A DNA stretch of 57,117 bases from Loigolactobacillus binensis (GCF_005405165.1 NZ_BJDN01000020.1:1-57117); one strand, 5' to 3'; counted from the stretch's first letter, positions 10,401 through 19,259 are shown. Translations and numbers: made by a program. Notes: a model not told the origin generated them from the sequence alone.

Positions 10401-11143
10401 TTATCTAATTGTTGCTCAGCAGCAATCGTTTCCCCATTGCGTAGGTCATTACCAGCTTGATCTAGGCCTTCCTGTAAAAGTGGCAGTAACTGTCGCTGAT
10501 AAAAATCACTGGCAGTGGGTACAGTCGTTGACAAATGGTAGGCTTGCGCTAATTGCTCCAACCATTGATCTGGCTCTGGATTGGCGTTGGCAAAATCATA
10601 TAGACGCATCACTAAAGCCGTTAAACCGTCATCACTACGGTCGTTCGAAAAATTAGCCGTCAACTGACCAAAAGCTGGATTATCCTGATACAAGGTTTCC
10701 CGTAGATCAGACCAAACATCTTCACGTAGCAAAGTAACCTCTGTATCATCGGTCAATAACCGAAAAACCGGATCCAAATCGATCACATAATAGTAGCGCT
10801 GGATCAATTGCAAGCAAAAAGCATGGATCGTACTAATGTGTGCAACCGCAACTCGACTTAATTGTTGGCTTAAATGTTGCCGTTGTTGTGGGTCAACACT
10901 GGTTGCCAGTGCTTGCTGTATCGCAATTTGAATGCGCTCACGCATTTCGCTGGCAGCTGCATCAGTAAAAGTAACCACTAATAAATCATCCACATTAGTA
11001 CCCTGTAGAATTTTTTGAATCACACGCTCCACTAAAACCGTTGTTTTGCCCGAACCAGCAGAGGCCGAAACTAAAATATTACGACCATTATCCTGGATAG
11101 CATGTTGCTGACTAGCCGTGAAATTAGTTTTTTTAGTGCTCAT
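7415..11143 (-). CDS. addA: ATP-dependent helicase/nuclease subunit A (AddA/RexA)
   Basis: Large subunit of the double-strand-break repair helicase-nuclease. The 1242 residues have a UvrD-like helicase part with Walker A SASAGSGKTT near the N terminus, the VDEYQDIN Walker B region near 410, motif TIHGSKGLEF near 770, and the C-terminal RecB-type nuclease motif DYKTDYV. The start overlaps the 3' end of addB by 11 bases, so the two genes are translationally coupled. The length is normal for lactic-acid-bacterial RexA. Confidence 0.96.
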   Translation of the reverse strand: MSTKKTNFTASQQHAIQDNGRNILVSASAGSGKTTVLVERVIQKILQGTNVDDLLVVTFTDAAASEMRERIQIAIQQALATSVDPQQRQHLSQQLSRVAVAHISTIHAFCLQLIQRYYYVIDLDPVFRLLTDDTEVTLLREDVWSDLRETLYQDNPAFGQLTANFSNDRSDDGLTALVMRLYDFANANPEPDQWLEQLAQAYHLSTTVPTASDFYQRQLLPLLQEGLDQAGNDLRNGETIAAEQQLDKLVTCLREDQEQVANLAAQLPTAPWDELRQQFLTFKLQRAPTLTKLAVDAKAAKDQAMDFRQQAKNQVTALGPDYFGLPADQLVQVMGQAEQLVQQLVTVVQQFGTAFRAEKQRRHLLDFSDLEHLTLAILTADNDSGVQTRTGLQHQFSEVLVDEYQDINRLQETILTTVAQTDPGNMFMVGDVKQSIYAFRLADPSLFLHKYNQFAQATDPGQRIILAENFRSVANIDDFTNLVFSQLMDQHVGEMDYDESARLVAGAKYPVDLPVAAELLVYEADTATADNNVPEQFALDDKAQGQVALVAKQIQELKANGQVYDRKSGEMRPIQYQDIVILTPTRANNLLIVDWFKRLNIPVVVNGAQSYFQTTEVQIMMALLSVIDNPYQDIPLVSVLRSPIVGLNENDLAFLRINQRTGDYYQAVLDFKQNFVPFDAPEFQQQLYNKIARFFGQLDQFRELARQNQLVTLIWTIYNETGFLDYVGGMPAGAQRQANLHALYERAHTYEASSFKGLFQFVRFIKQMQEKDKDLGEAPAQAVADAVSVMTIHGSKGLEFPVVFLLDATHQFNQESLRGQYVLDDRIGIGITYLDPAKRIEINLPQKKIAQTLVKRRQAAEEMRLLYVALTRTEQKLFVIGSYPNREKALAIWQKAFQSSQLVLNSGLRSGVNNFMDWLGMCLVRHPNFDQHLLDQTNPFKGLAKDQTQFKVHFYTAMDVLPAAMTTAVDKTNWPERFALAAQQTDFTNLDVDQLDQVLNLRYPYQAATQTTAYQAVSEVKRLFDDPAANEMNSLQVDTDKKQSGVHRYVATDFVVPRFIQTTTQVPATAVGTATHLVLQKIDLHVTPTAASITALIKQLVAQNILTTSVAKQIKPANILRFFASDLGQQLLAHPDSVVREAPFSLLLPATQLFTDFAADDPAQILIHGIIDGYLVTPEQVLLFDYKTDYVPAKQQDVKFAQLRQRYAGQLHLYAAALTRILQRPVTHEYLYLLASGTALEI

Positions 11144-14100
11144 CCTGCGCCGCCTTTCTTTGCTGCTGTTCCGCCTTTAACATTGCTAAAACTGCAGTTC
11201 GATCAAGTGCTGCTAATTGGCGATAATTATTTTCTGGTAACATGGCATCAAACTGCATAATTGCTTTAAACGGTGAATACTGAAGTGCCGTGGTATTATC
11301 CGGCCACTTAACTGGATTTAAAGCTATTTCTCCGGAAAAGATTGCCAAAGCCGCTGCTTGAATCAAGTCCTCATCATGAGCAAGTAATAAATCAAGTTCC
11401 GGTTCAGTCACTAATTGACTTTTTTTAACTGAATAACCGCTTTTATTTTTTGTCAACGGATAAATTTTTGAACTGCCTGTTCGTTCAGTTAATTCATGGT
11501 CGAGATTATCCAACAATGGCTGATCATTTAATAAGAAGCCTTTATATTTATTTATGGCCAATAATGCATCATCAAAGCCTTTGCTTAGCACATCAGCCAA
11601 TTTTAATTTAGGATTTTGCAAATGAAAATAAAGTGCCCCAGCCGGTTTAGTTTGTAACTGATTATTTGGTGTCAGCGCAGTTGAGTTCTGTAACATCGCA
11701 TCTAAATAAGTCAACATTTGTAGCGCTATACCATAATAGGCGTCACGAAAATCAAAATCACGACTACCAGACTTATAATCCACAATACCTAAGTAACGCG
11801 TATCACCTAGTACCATTTGATCGATGCGATCAATTTTACCGCGTACCTGAATTTTACGCCCATGGGCAAGATTAAAACGTAACGGCGCCAAACCATCTGT
11901 GCTGCCTACATGACCAAACAAAACTTCCGTTCGTAGTGGTGCCATTTTGGTTCTTACACCTTGATGTTGTAACGCGTGCGCAACTTGCTTAATGGTAGCC
12001 GTCAGTTGCCGCGCCAAATAAGCCATGCGATTAGAACTGGCTAAAATTTGAAATTGTGGTAACGTCGACATTTGCAACAGAATACTGTCGATCAAACGAT
12101 CAATTTCAACCGTGGCCAACTCAGTTAATTGTTGTCCTTGCTGCTGCACCCGTTTTAACAGTTGATCCAACGCCATATGATAAAACTCACCAGCACTAGC
12201 TGGTGATAATTCGAAGATATCGCGCTCCCGTAACCGTAAACCGTATTTTAGAAAATAAGCATATTGATTCTGGTAAAATTCTTCTAATTTAGAAATTGAA
12301 GTGTTGATTGTTTTGCCGTATAATGCCTGCACAATTTCCGGCCGTAATTTTTGCGGCACATTTCGATAATTTAAACTTGCCAGTAAACGCTCAGTCAGCG
12401 CACCATAACCGCCATCCTGACGTAATAGACGATAAATATAAAGCCAGAGTGGTGGTAACTGTGTTTTGGCGGCCATAGCATCACGGCTGACTTGGATTAA
12501 ATGAGTCAGCGTACTGCGCTTAGAACCAACAAACGGCGCAATTTTTGTAGCCGTTATCGCCGGTCGTGTCTGACTAGTTTGAATAGTCAAATTGAAGTGC
12601 TGTTGAATACGCTGAACATACGGGGAAATATTCAGTTCTGTTCCATCATCATTTAATGGGTAACTAAAAATCAACTGGCGGCGTCCCGTTAAAAATGCTG
12701 TGTAATTTAAAAACGGTTCACTAGCCATCTGCGTTGCTGCGTCATCCGCTAAATAAGTACCTTCAGTTAAATATGGCGTTAATTGCTCTTGATCATTATC
12801 AGACAGTAACTGATCACTTAAAATTCGATCCGGCATTACTTGATCAGTACTACCGATCATAAATACCACTTGACGCGTCGTTGTCTGAACCATTCCCGCT
12901 TCAGAAACTAACACTTGATCCAAAGTCGATGGAATCTGTGAATAACTGGCGCCTTCAAAACCCACCTGCAGCAAAGCCAATAAATCCTCCGCTGCAAAGG
13001 GAGCAGTCCCTAAAATAGTCACGTATTCGTCTAACATCGTACAGAAAATCTGCCAAGTTTGTTCTGGCTCAGCTGCTTGAGCAAGCTCACCGCGCTCTAA
13101 AGCTTGATCGCGCCAAGCTTGTAACTGTGCGACCACGCCATGTTCCACCAAAAAATTATAAATAATCTGCGCTGCGGCCTGCCCATCTTTAGCATGATCG
13201 AGTTGTTTAAAAAAGGGCGGCAATGTATCCCGAACAAAATGCCGAATCAAATTGACCTGAACTGAGCGGGCATCGTCCTTAGTGGTTTCCGTACCAAAAT
13301 CCTGATCATCAAAGCGGTAAAACTGCCAATCCTCTTCTCGTAACCAATGCTTGCCAGTAAAGCCATATTTCAATACCATATTCTCAGTTAAATCAACTGC
13401 TTGACGATACGCTTGATTCCCCATCGGTTGACCAGCGATCTGTGGTAATAACAACTCGGTTTTTAACAAACGCATCATATCTTGATAACGATAATAATGC
13501 TGTTTAACGGCAAACAAAGCATTGATCAGTTCGACTAAAGGATGATCGGTCATATGGTGTTGCAAGTCATCAAACATCGGTATACCAAATTCCTTAAAGG
13601 TTGGCGCTAAAATGGTTTCATAAGCATCTAAATGCCGAGTCAAAACTAAAAAATCCTGATAACGATAGCCTTGTAAAGCCACCATTTGTCGAATTTTTGT
13701 TGCTACTTGGCGGATTTCAGTTTGCCGAGTATCAGCCTGAACAACCTGAACACTATGCTTATCTTGTAATTTTTCCGTGGCTAATTGCCGACTACCATTA
13801 GTTGAATATTGCCAAAAAAGCTCTAATTTAACCAAATCTGGACTGACTCGCAATGTTTTAACTGCCTGATCAGCCAAAATAGCAACACGTAGGCTCCGTG
13901 CCGTTTGGTATAGTTGATGATAGAGCTGCCCTGGTTGAAAATAAAGATTTTGTTTTTCTGGCAGTTGTTGGCGATAAGGATGATCCAACGTCAAACTAAG
14001 CGTTAGTTGGGTTGCTTTTTGCATTAAAGTAATCAATAAGTGATTTTCTTGAGCTGAAAGTTGAGTAAAACCGTCAACATAAAAATAAGTATGTTGTAGA

Positions 14101-14717
14101 TCCTGTTGCATTAAATAATCACTTAACGCATTCAGTAAATCCGTATTTTCAATATAACGACCTTGCATTGTTTGTTCAAATGCGGCATAGATCAACGCTA
14201 AATCATGGGTTTTAGCACTTAAATCAGACGTCGTTGTTAATTCATCTGCAATTTGGGCCAAGTCAGCGGCCGTGACACAACCCGCCTTTAAGGCCAAAAG
14301 TTGCCGGACCACCTGAGCAATAAATCCTGGTTGGCTTAGCTCACCTCGATAAATTGTAAGTTGGTCCCCTAAATCGGCCATGATCTGATAAACCAGCATA
14401 TTTAACCCTGCCGGACCGATTCGTGGAATCTGATAATATGGTGTATTTTTCATAAAATACCAGGCCAAGCGACTAAACGAAAAAACTTGTAAGCGACTGG
14501 CCGCAAAAATTGGATCAACCTGCTGCTGACGCTGTTTTAGCATAGTCAAAATATCAACTTCGGAACTAAATTTAATGTGGTTAGGGACGATGTAAAAAAA
14601 ATGACCTTGAGGATCTGCTTGCATTTGTTGTGCCAGTTGTGTGACTAGCGCATCACGACGATCCGTACTAGCAGGCCCAAATATAAATTTTAAGCTCAAA
14701 ATAATTGCTCCCATCAC
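11133..14717 (-). CDS. addB: ATP-dependent nuclease subunit B (AddB/RexB)
   Basis: Partner of AddA. The 1194 residues keep the C-terminal RecB-family nuclease motif IVDYKSG. Two features typical of Bacillus AddB are missing. The Walker A lysine region is replaced by GPASTDRRD near residues 14-22. The positions that carry the 4Fe-4S cysteines have lost them: KLEEFYQNQYAYF and ALQYSPFKAIMQFD contain no Cys. This matches the RexB subtype. A second Met follows the first, and the exact start between them is open. Confidence 0.94.
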   Translation of the reverse strand: MMGAIILSLKFIFGPASTDRRDALVTQLAQQMQADPQGHFFYIVPNHIKFSSEVDILTMLKQRQQQVDPIFAASRLQVFSFSRLAWYFMKNTPYYQIPRIGPAGLNMLVYQIMADLGDQLTIYRGELSQPGFIAQVVRQLLALKAGCVTAADLAQIADELTTTSDLSAKTHDLALIYAAFEQTMQGRYIENTDLLNALSDYLMQQDLQHTYFYVDGFTQLSAQENHLLITLMQKATQLTLSLTLDHPYRQQLPEKQNLYFQPGQLYHQLYQTARSLRVAILADQAVKTLRVSPDLVKLELFWQYSTNGSRQLATEKLQDKHSVQVVQADTRQTEIRQVATKIRQMVALQGYRYQDFLVLTRHLDAYETILAPTFKEFGIPMFDDLQHHMTDHPLVELINALFAVKQHYYRYQDMMRLLKTELLLPQIAGQPMGNQAYRQAVDLTENMVLKYGFTGKHWLREEDWQFYRFDDQDFGTETTKDDARSVQVNLIRHFVRDTLPPFFKQLDHAKDGQAAAQIIYNFLVEHGVVAQLQAWRDQALERGELAQAAEPEQTWQIFCTMLDEYVTILGTAPFAAEDLLALLQVGFEGASYSQIPSTLDQVLVSEAGMVQTTTRQVVFMIGSTDQVMPDRILSDQLLSDNDQEQLTPYLTEGTYLADDAATQMASEPFLNYTAFLTGRRQLIFSYPLNDDGTELNISPYVQRIQQHFNLTIQTSQTRPAITATKIAPFVGSKRSTLTHLIQVSRDAMAAKTQLPPLWLYIYRLLRQDGGYGALTERLLASLNYRNVPQKLRPEIVQALYGKTINTSISKLEEFYQNQYAYFLKYGLRLRERDIFELSPASAGEFYHMALDQLLKRVQQQGQQLTELATVEIDRLIDSILLQMSTLPQFQILASSNRMAYLARQLTATIKQVAHALQHQGVRTKMAPLRTEVLFGHVGSTDGLAPLRFNLAHGRKIQVRGKIDRIDQMVLGDTRYLGIVDYKSGSRDFDFRDAYYGIALQMLTYLDAMLQNSTALTPNNQLQTKPAGALYFHLQNPKLKLADVLSKGFDDALLAINKYKGFLLNDQPLLDNLDHELTERTGSSKIYPLTKNKSGYSVKKSQLVTEPELDLLLAHDEDLIQAAALAIFSGEIALNPVKWPDNTTALQYSPFKAIMQFDAMLPENNYRQLAALDRTAVLAMLKAEQQQRKAAQDEH

Positions 14718-14780
14718 TGATTAATTAGTACCATCAGTTTACCATACTTACCGTTCAATGAACACACGTTCCCAGAAATG

Positions 14781-14812
14781 AAAAAGGCTTAGACCTATTT
14801 TAGTCTAAACCA
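14781..14812 (-). terminator. Rho-independent terminator upstream of addB
   Basis: On the minus strand GGTTTAGAC pairs with GTCTAAGCC, followed by TTTTT. It ends the transcript of the gene at 14837-15358 before addB. Confidence 0.85.
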
Positions 14813-14836
14813 ATCATATTCATCCTATATTGGTAC

Positions 14837-15358
14837 TCAGTAAGATAACGCCGGTGTCTCTTTTAGTGGCCGAATAGTAATGATACCGGTAAAGTCAGGT
14901 TCATTACGAATAAACTGTGCCAGATTTTTTAATTTAGTTTGATCCGCCAAATTAATCGTTGAATATAATGTCGGCGTTACCGTAGTATAGGCCACTACCT
15001 TTTTTTGTAATTGTGCTAAAAGCCCCATTGCTGCTGCCAAATTAACTGCACGGACAAAGTAATTAGCACCATTTTTCGTTGATAAACAAAAAACAGTCAG
15101 TTGCTTATTACTAGTAATTATTTTATGTGGACGTCGTTGTCGAGTTTTTGGTGCCGCCGTTAATTTCAATTGATCACTGAGTTCATCAATAATTTCGTGA
15201 ATAACTTTTATTTCGTGGCATAATTGACAAGTTGCTGTTGCGGTTCCAGCCTGATGCGCCTTATCTGCACCAGTTGCCGCATGCTGGGTATACAGATCCG
15301 CTAAATAAACAAGCAATTTGTGTTGCTTGATTTTTAATTCACGCCGCTGCGCTTGCAT
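14837..15358 (-). CDS. Cytoplasmic CxxC-containing protein, unknown
   Basis: 173 residues. The N-terminal half is helical and carries one CxxC pair (TCQLCHEIK, near 43-51). The C-terminal half looks like an alpha/beta domain (VFCLSTKNGANYFVRAVNLAAAMGLL, written here as overlapping pieces VFCLSTKNG and RAVNLAAAMGLL). I chose ATG 15358 because GAGGGGAT stands 6 bases before it; a longer in-frame start has no RBS. No family is recognised, and the CxxC may bind metal or act in redox chemistry. Confidence 0.6.
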   Translation of the reverse strand: MQAQRRELKIKQHKLLVYLADLYTQHAATGADKAHQAGTATATCQLCHEIKVIHEIIDELSDQLKLTAAPKTRQRRPHKIITSNKQLTVFCLSTKNGANYFVRAVNLAAAMGLLAQLQKKVVAYTTVTPTLYSTINLADQTKLKNLAQFIRNEPDFTGIITIRPLKETPALSY

Positions 15359-15474
15359 TGTAATCCCCTCACTTTTGTCATTGGCTAGTACCATTATGCC
15401 ACAAAAATGACGATTACGTTACAATTTTGTTACAAAAATAACAATTTTAAATTTTATTGAAATATTAACGCAAT

Positions 15475-15514
15475 AAAAAAGCCGGTACATAAATAAATTA
15501 TGCGCCGGCTTTTT
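15475..15514 (-). terminator. Rho-independent terminator of the NlpC/P60 gene
   Basis: AAAAAGCCGG and CCGGCTTTTT arms surround an AT-rich loop. It lies about 80 bases downstream of the NlpC/P60 stop codon. Confidence 0.85.
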
Positions 15515-15591
15515 GGGTTGAACCTGCTAATTATTTGAACTTCGTTAAGCAGGTTCCTGAGTATTTTGTTATCTATTACAGAGCGGATTAA

Positions 15592-16365
15592 TTAAAGTGC
15601 ACGTACACCAAACGAAGGCATAAAGTAACTGCTAATGCTTTCAACTTCAACACTTTGCCCAGGTTGTGGTGCAGCAATATATTGGTTGTTACCGATATAA
15701 AGTGCAACGTGATAAGTTGCGCCAGCACTTCCCCAGAAAACTAGATCCCCAGCTTGTAGTTGATTAACCGCTACCTTTTGCCCAGCACTTTCTTGGGCAA
15801 CAGTATTATGACCAACTTGAACGCCAGCCTGCGCCAATGCGTATTGCGTTAGACCTGAACAATCTAAGCCAACACCTGGAGTTGCACCGCCCCAAACATA
15901 AGGGACACCAATTTGTGATTTAGCTGCATTGATAGCCGTTTGCACCGCGCTATTGTTAGTTGTTGTAGCGGCCGCAGCCGTTGCTGTCGTCGTTGTTGTT
16001 TGTGTGGCCGCTTGTTGCTTAGCCTGCGCCTGAGAAGCTTGAGCCTGAGCAGTATCAGCGTCTTTAGTGACGTTTAAATACTTACCTGGTACCCACTGAT
16101 CGTTACCAATATTGTACCAAGTTTCACCAGCCTGTTGTTTTTGGCCTTGAATATTAACTTTTTGATCCTTGACTAAATAACGAACCGGTGAAGGTGTTGA
16201 CGAATTGTCCCAAACTGTTGTTGCGCCAGGTTCATATGTAACAGTTCCTGTCGTAGCCGCTTGAACATCTGAAGTTGCCCCAACGCTAAGAAGAGTTGCA
16301 CCCGCAATCCCGATGACCCCAGCTGTAACGCCCTTAATTAAAGTTCCTTTGTTGATTGTTGTCAT
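15592..16365 (-). CDS. Secreted NlpC/P60 peptidoglycan endopeptidase
   Basis: Cell-wall hydrolase of 257 residues. Residues 1-36 are a signal peptide with probable cleavage after DVQA. About 40-100 form an SH3-like binding region, followed by a low-complexity Ala/Gln/Thr linker (about 104-142) and the NlpC/P60 domain (about 143-257). The catalytic Cys is in GLDCSGLTQ and the catalytic His in YHVALYIG. The third position, often His, reads YIAAPQP here. The likely activity is on gamma-D-Glu-diamino-acid bonds. It forms a single-gene unit with its own terminator. Confidence 0.92.
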   Translation of the reverse strand: MTTINKGTLIKGVTAGVIGIAGATLLSVGATSDVQAATTGTVTYEPGATTVWDNSSTPSPVRYLVKDQKVNIQGQKQQAGETWYNIGNDQWVPGKYLNVTKDADTAQAQASQAQAKQQAATQTTTTTATAAAATTTNNSAVQTAINAAKSQIGVPYVWGGATPGVGLDCSGLTQYALAQAGVQVGHNTVAQESAGQKVAVNQLQAGDLVFWGSAGATYHVALYIGNNQYIAAPQPGQSVEVESISSYFMPSFGVRAL

Positions 16366-16601
16366 GTGTGTAACCCCTCAATAGTTTTTTATCATTTTCA
16401 CTATCTCTATAGTAAAGCATTGAAATTACAGTGCAATTACTCGTATATGACAACTTCATTACAATCCAGCAATATTCAAGAAAGCCTTTACTTCTTCTAT
16501 TTTTAAGGCTTTTTAATTGACTAACTTTTCCCAAGTTAAATGACTTAAAATAACAAATTAATAATAAAATAAGTTAGCCAGTACTGCCAATTACAATCAG
16601 C

Positions 16602-16629
16602 AAAAAAGCCAGCATATTTTGCTGGCTTT
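16602..16629 (-). terminator. Rho-independent terminator
   Basis: AAAGCCAGC pairs with GCTGGCTTT, and a T-run follows on the minus strand. It serves the small gene at 16654. Confidence 0.85.
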
Positions 16630-16653
16630 GCCGAAAATTTTGATTACCCGTTA

Positions 16654-16929
16654 TTATCCCAGTTTTAAATGCTTAGTGAGATAATTCAATAGCTGCGCCT
16701 CGTTTGCGAAAACTCGCGGCCGCTTCTGACCATGTAAACGCAAATCGATCTGAGTTACTTTCATTCGTCCGGTCCAAGTATAGCTATATTGAACGATATA
16801 ACGATTATTCAAATGATTCTTGCCGAACTTCAAAACGTAATAGTTTTCCGGCGCGACTAAGGGCGAAAGATATTTTTTCTTATAATGGTACCCATTTGCT
16901 TTGAGAAAATTTTTTGTTTTTCTAAGCAT
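16654..16929 (-). CDS. Small basic protein of 91 residues, unknown
   Basis: A Lys/Tyr-rich soluble protein with no membrane segment. AAGGTGG precedes the ATG, and a clear terminator follows the stop codon, so it is a complete single-gene unit. The pattern of alternating hydrophobic and charged residues (YYVLKFG, YIVQYSYTW, KVTQIDLRLHG) suggests a small beta-sheet domain. No family is recognised. Confidence 0.65.
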   Translation of the reverse strand: MLRKTKNFLKANGYHYKKKYLSPLVAPENYYVLKFGKNHLNNRYIVQYSYTWTGRMKVTQIDLRLHGQKRPRVFANEAQLLNYLTKHLKLG

Positions 16930-17209
16930 TTCATCGCCACCTTATGTGTATTATCATACAAGAAAACTAGCTTAAAAGCTAGCTAAATCATCGACTAACA
17001 ATTCACTTGGCCAGCTGATCACTTACGCATTATAGCGGTTTAGCTAAGAAACTAATTAGTCATTTTGCTTAACCGCTGGCATAGTATTCCGTAACCGCTC
17101 ATCATTATAATTTAATTGCCTAACACCAAACAATGGTCTTATTTATAAGTGTTTTCTATTTACTCTGAGTTAAATTATTTTATGAATTACTGACCTAGCA
17201 AGCTTAAAT
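16930..17209. other. Intergenic region with two hairpins
   Basis: I see no gene here. Two inverted repeats stand out: CTAGCTTAAAAGCTAG near 16968-16983, and a wider pair GCGGTTTAGC/GCTTAACCGC at about 17035-17075 without a T-run. Neither fits a known riboswitch. Confidence 0.4.
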
Positions 17210-17236
17210 AAAAAGACTCAAGCAACTGAGTCTTGA
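17210..17236 (-). terminator. Rho-independent terminator
   Basis: AAGACTCA pairs with TGAGTCTT around a 6-base loop, with T5 following on the minus strand. It ends the three-gene unit 18238-17240. Confidence 0.85.
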
Positions 17237-17239
17237 AAT

Positions 17240-17473
17240 TTATAGCATATCCCAAATAACGGTTTGGTCGGGCGCCACTGTATTTGCCGGTGTAACTGCA
17301 TAGCCTAAAGCTTTACTAGTATCAATCATGCTACCATTAAAAGGCAATAATGCTTTCTGTTTAAAAGTAGCAGCAACTGCCTGTTGCGCCAACTCAAATG
17401 AATCATATTGTTGATGGTAGCTAGCGCGTACACCGCCATTGAAGTAAAAACTAATTTGATAATATTTATTCAC
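17240..17473 (-). CDS. Small protein of 77 residues, unknown
   Basis: Starts with GTG after AAGGGGAA. It is a soluble protein with an aromatic N terminus (KYYQISFYFNGGV) and no recognised domain. It is the last gene of a short unit with the two membrane proteins just upstream. Confidence 0.6.
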   Translation of the reverse strand: MNKYYQISFYFNGGVRASYHQQYDSFELAQQAVAATFKQKALLPFNGSMIDTSKALGYAVTPANTVAPDQTVIWDML

Positions 17474-17495
17474 AATAAATTCCCCTTACCTATTT

Positions 17496-17993
17496 CTAAA
17501 CGTTGTGATTGTCACCAGGCCAACGCTCAACCCCATTAACGATGTGGATTAGATTATCTTGACCATTATAAAATGAGCCAATCGCGCCATAGGCACAAAG
17601 TAATACCAACCAACTACGGATCTCGATGACCACCAAGTGGCGCGGTACGATGACTGTAAATACAAAAGCAATGCCAACTCCGATTAAAAAATTCAACCAA
17701 CCTGGCATTCCTAAAAATCCCTTTAATAAACCGCCAAAATGATCTGGCGTTTGATCTTGACAGCGCTGCGTCACTAATTTAACTAAATATTGCCACAAGT
17801 AATTAAAGACGACCGCAACAATTAAAGCGGTCAACAACATCTCAAAACTGTTCATTGGAATTTCCAAAATATTGTTTCGGTAGCCTAAACGAACGGCCTT
17901 TTGTAACATTACGATCCAAAAGAAATCTAACAAGGCTAGTGGTAATAAATACATAAAAAAGTAAACAACAAATTTATTGGCCTTATTTTTCAA
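17496..17993 (-). CDS. Membrane protein, four predicted helices, unknown
   Basis: 165 residues with hydrophobic segments near 9-30, 49-70, 98-116 and 122-140. It starts with a TTG placed 9 bases after GAGG; the GTG just before it is out of frame and stops after four codons. It follows the gene at 18005 by 11 bases, so the pair is co-transcribed. No family is recognised. Confidence 0.65.
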   Translation of the reverse strand: MKNKANKFVVYFFMYLLPLALLDFFWIVMLQKAVRLGYRNNILEIPMNSFEMLLTALIVAVVFNYLWQYLVKLVTQRCQDQTPDHFGGLLKGFLGMPGWLNFLIGVGIAFVFTVIVPRHLVVIEIRSWLVLLCAYGAIGSFYNGQDNLIHIVNGVERWPGDNHNV

Positions 17994-18004
17994 TCACGAT
18001 AGCC

Positions 18005-18238
18005 TCACTTTTCGCGACTAGGTAGCACCTGATATTTAAGCTGTTTTGTACGCTCTTGTTCTAGCTTGCGTTGCTCGCGAATACTTGCATATTTAAATGC
18101 ACCGCGAACAAAAAGAGCGACGGGAATGACATGAATAACGGCTAAAGGCAACAATAATTGTGGGTGGGCCATCAAATAATGATGACCATGTAAAGCATGA
18201 CACATCGGTTTGATCTTTTCTTGCTTTTCTTTAAACAT
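18005..18238 (-). CDS. Small single-helix membrane protein, unknown
   Basis: 77 residues with a His-rich N terminus (MCHALHGHHYLMAHP), one hydrophobic segment (about 28-46) and a charged, probably coiled C terminus (REQRKLEQERTKQLK). AAGGGAG lies 8 bases before the ATG. It is the first gene of the small unit 18238-17240. Confidence 0.6.
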   Translation of the reverse strand: MFKEKQEKIKPMCHALHGHHYLMAHPQLLLPLAVIHVIPVALFVRGAFKYASIREQRKLEQERTKQLKYQVLPSREK

Positions 18239-18332
18239 ATTATTCGCTCCCTTGAAGATAAATTACGGTGCTACTCCGCTTATTACAACTTCATTGTACC
18301 ATGTTTATGGATCAACTGATAGCAAGGTTCAC

Positions 18333-19259
18333 CTACATTAATAGTGCTTTTTGCTTTTGTTGGTATAATTGTGCGATTTTCTGATCCTGCGCTGTTAAAG
18401 TCCAACGAAGTAATTGCTGCATTTCAGCTGCACTAAACAGTTGCCGTGGCAGCACAAAGACCGAACTACGCTGATCAAAAGCAGCAACTATATCAGCTAC
18501 ACTCAACGTATATTCTTGTCTAATTTGCTGTAGCATGTACGTATAGAATGGTTCGATTTTATAGGTTGTTGTCGGCCAGACCAACGCCGCTTCGGTCAGC
18601 GGTGCTAGTTGTACTAAACCGGCTAATTTGATCCGGATACAATCTAATAACGCGTTTAATGCCGTTCCTTTATGTTGCGTTTGCCAAGCAAACTGAAAGC
18701 GTAAATGAGTGAGATAATAGCGCTGTGGCCAATCCGCAACAGCTTGTTTTGCGGCAGCATCTAATAACCAGTTTAAAGTAGCCGCTAAATCAAGGTCAGT
18801 AGGCAGTTGCGTACGGCTAGCAGCAGTAAAATCAACGATACCAGCCACATAATATTGATGGAGCCACAATACAAATTGATTTTGTTGAACAAGTTGTGTC
18901 CCAGTTGACGTCAATTGATAGTAGTGCTGTGGAAACTGTACCGCTAATTCAGTTGCGGTCATTGCGCCCTGCAATCGCTGGATCAATTCGGCCTTACGAC
19001 CGCTAATTTTTAGCTGTCGTTGTCGTAATTGCTGCTTTAACCACTTAACTGTTTGGCGTTGCAAACTTAATTCTGGCGCCCTAGTTATGGATAATAGCTC
19101 TGCCGTTACAAATTCGGTTAGCCAATTAGCTGGGTGGACCCGATAGCGGTGCCACCAAAAGGGTTGAGTTAACGTAAATGTAGTTGGCTGTTTAGCCGCT
19201 AGCATCAGTGCTAGTATTTTAATTGGCGTCACTGTTGTCGCCTCCAGAAGAATACTCAT
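18333..19259 (-). CDS. SAP-domain protein, unknown function
   Basis: About 308 residues, or 317 if a TTG at 19286 is used. A SAP-like helix-extended loop-helix (LKISGRKAELIQRLQ, near residues 83-97 of the shorter form) suggests nucleic-acid binding; a second short motif nearby (MTATELAVQFPQ) looks like a linker helix. The rest is helical and Leu/Gln-rich, with many Trp and Tyr. Neither possible start has a good RBS, so the N terminus is uncertain. SAP domains occur in several unrelated lactobacillus proteins, and I assign no function. Confidence 0.6.
   Translation of the reverse strand: MSILLEATTVTPIKILALMLAAKQPTTFTLTQPFWWHRYRVHPANWLTEFVTAELLSITRAPELSLQRQTVKWLKQQLRQRQLKISGRKAELIQRLQGAMTATELAVQFPQHYYQLTSTGTQLVQQNQFVLWLHQYYVAGIVDFTAASRTQLPTDLDLAATLNWLLDAAAKQAVADWPQRYYLTHLRFQFAWQTQHKGTALNALLDCIRIKLAGLVQLAPLTEAALVWPTTTYKIEPFYTYMLQQIRQEYTLSVADIVAAFDQRSSVFVLPRQLFSAAEMQQLLRWTLTAQDQKIAQLYQQKQKALLM

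Noticed and set aside
16334..16534. A 66-residue open frame upstream of the NlpC/P60 gene
   Set aside because: It has no RBS, overlaps the start of the NlpC/P60 gene in another frame and reads through its promoter region.
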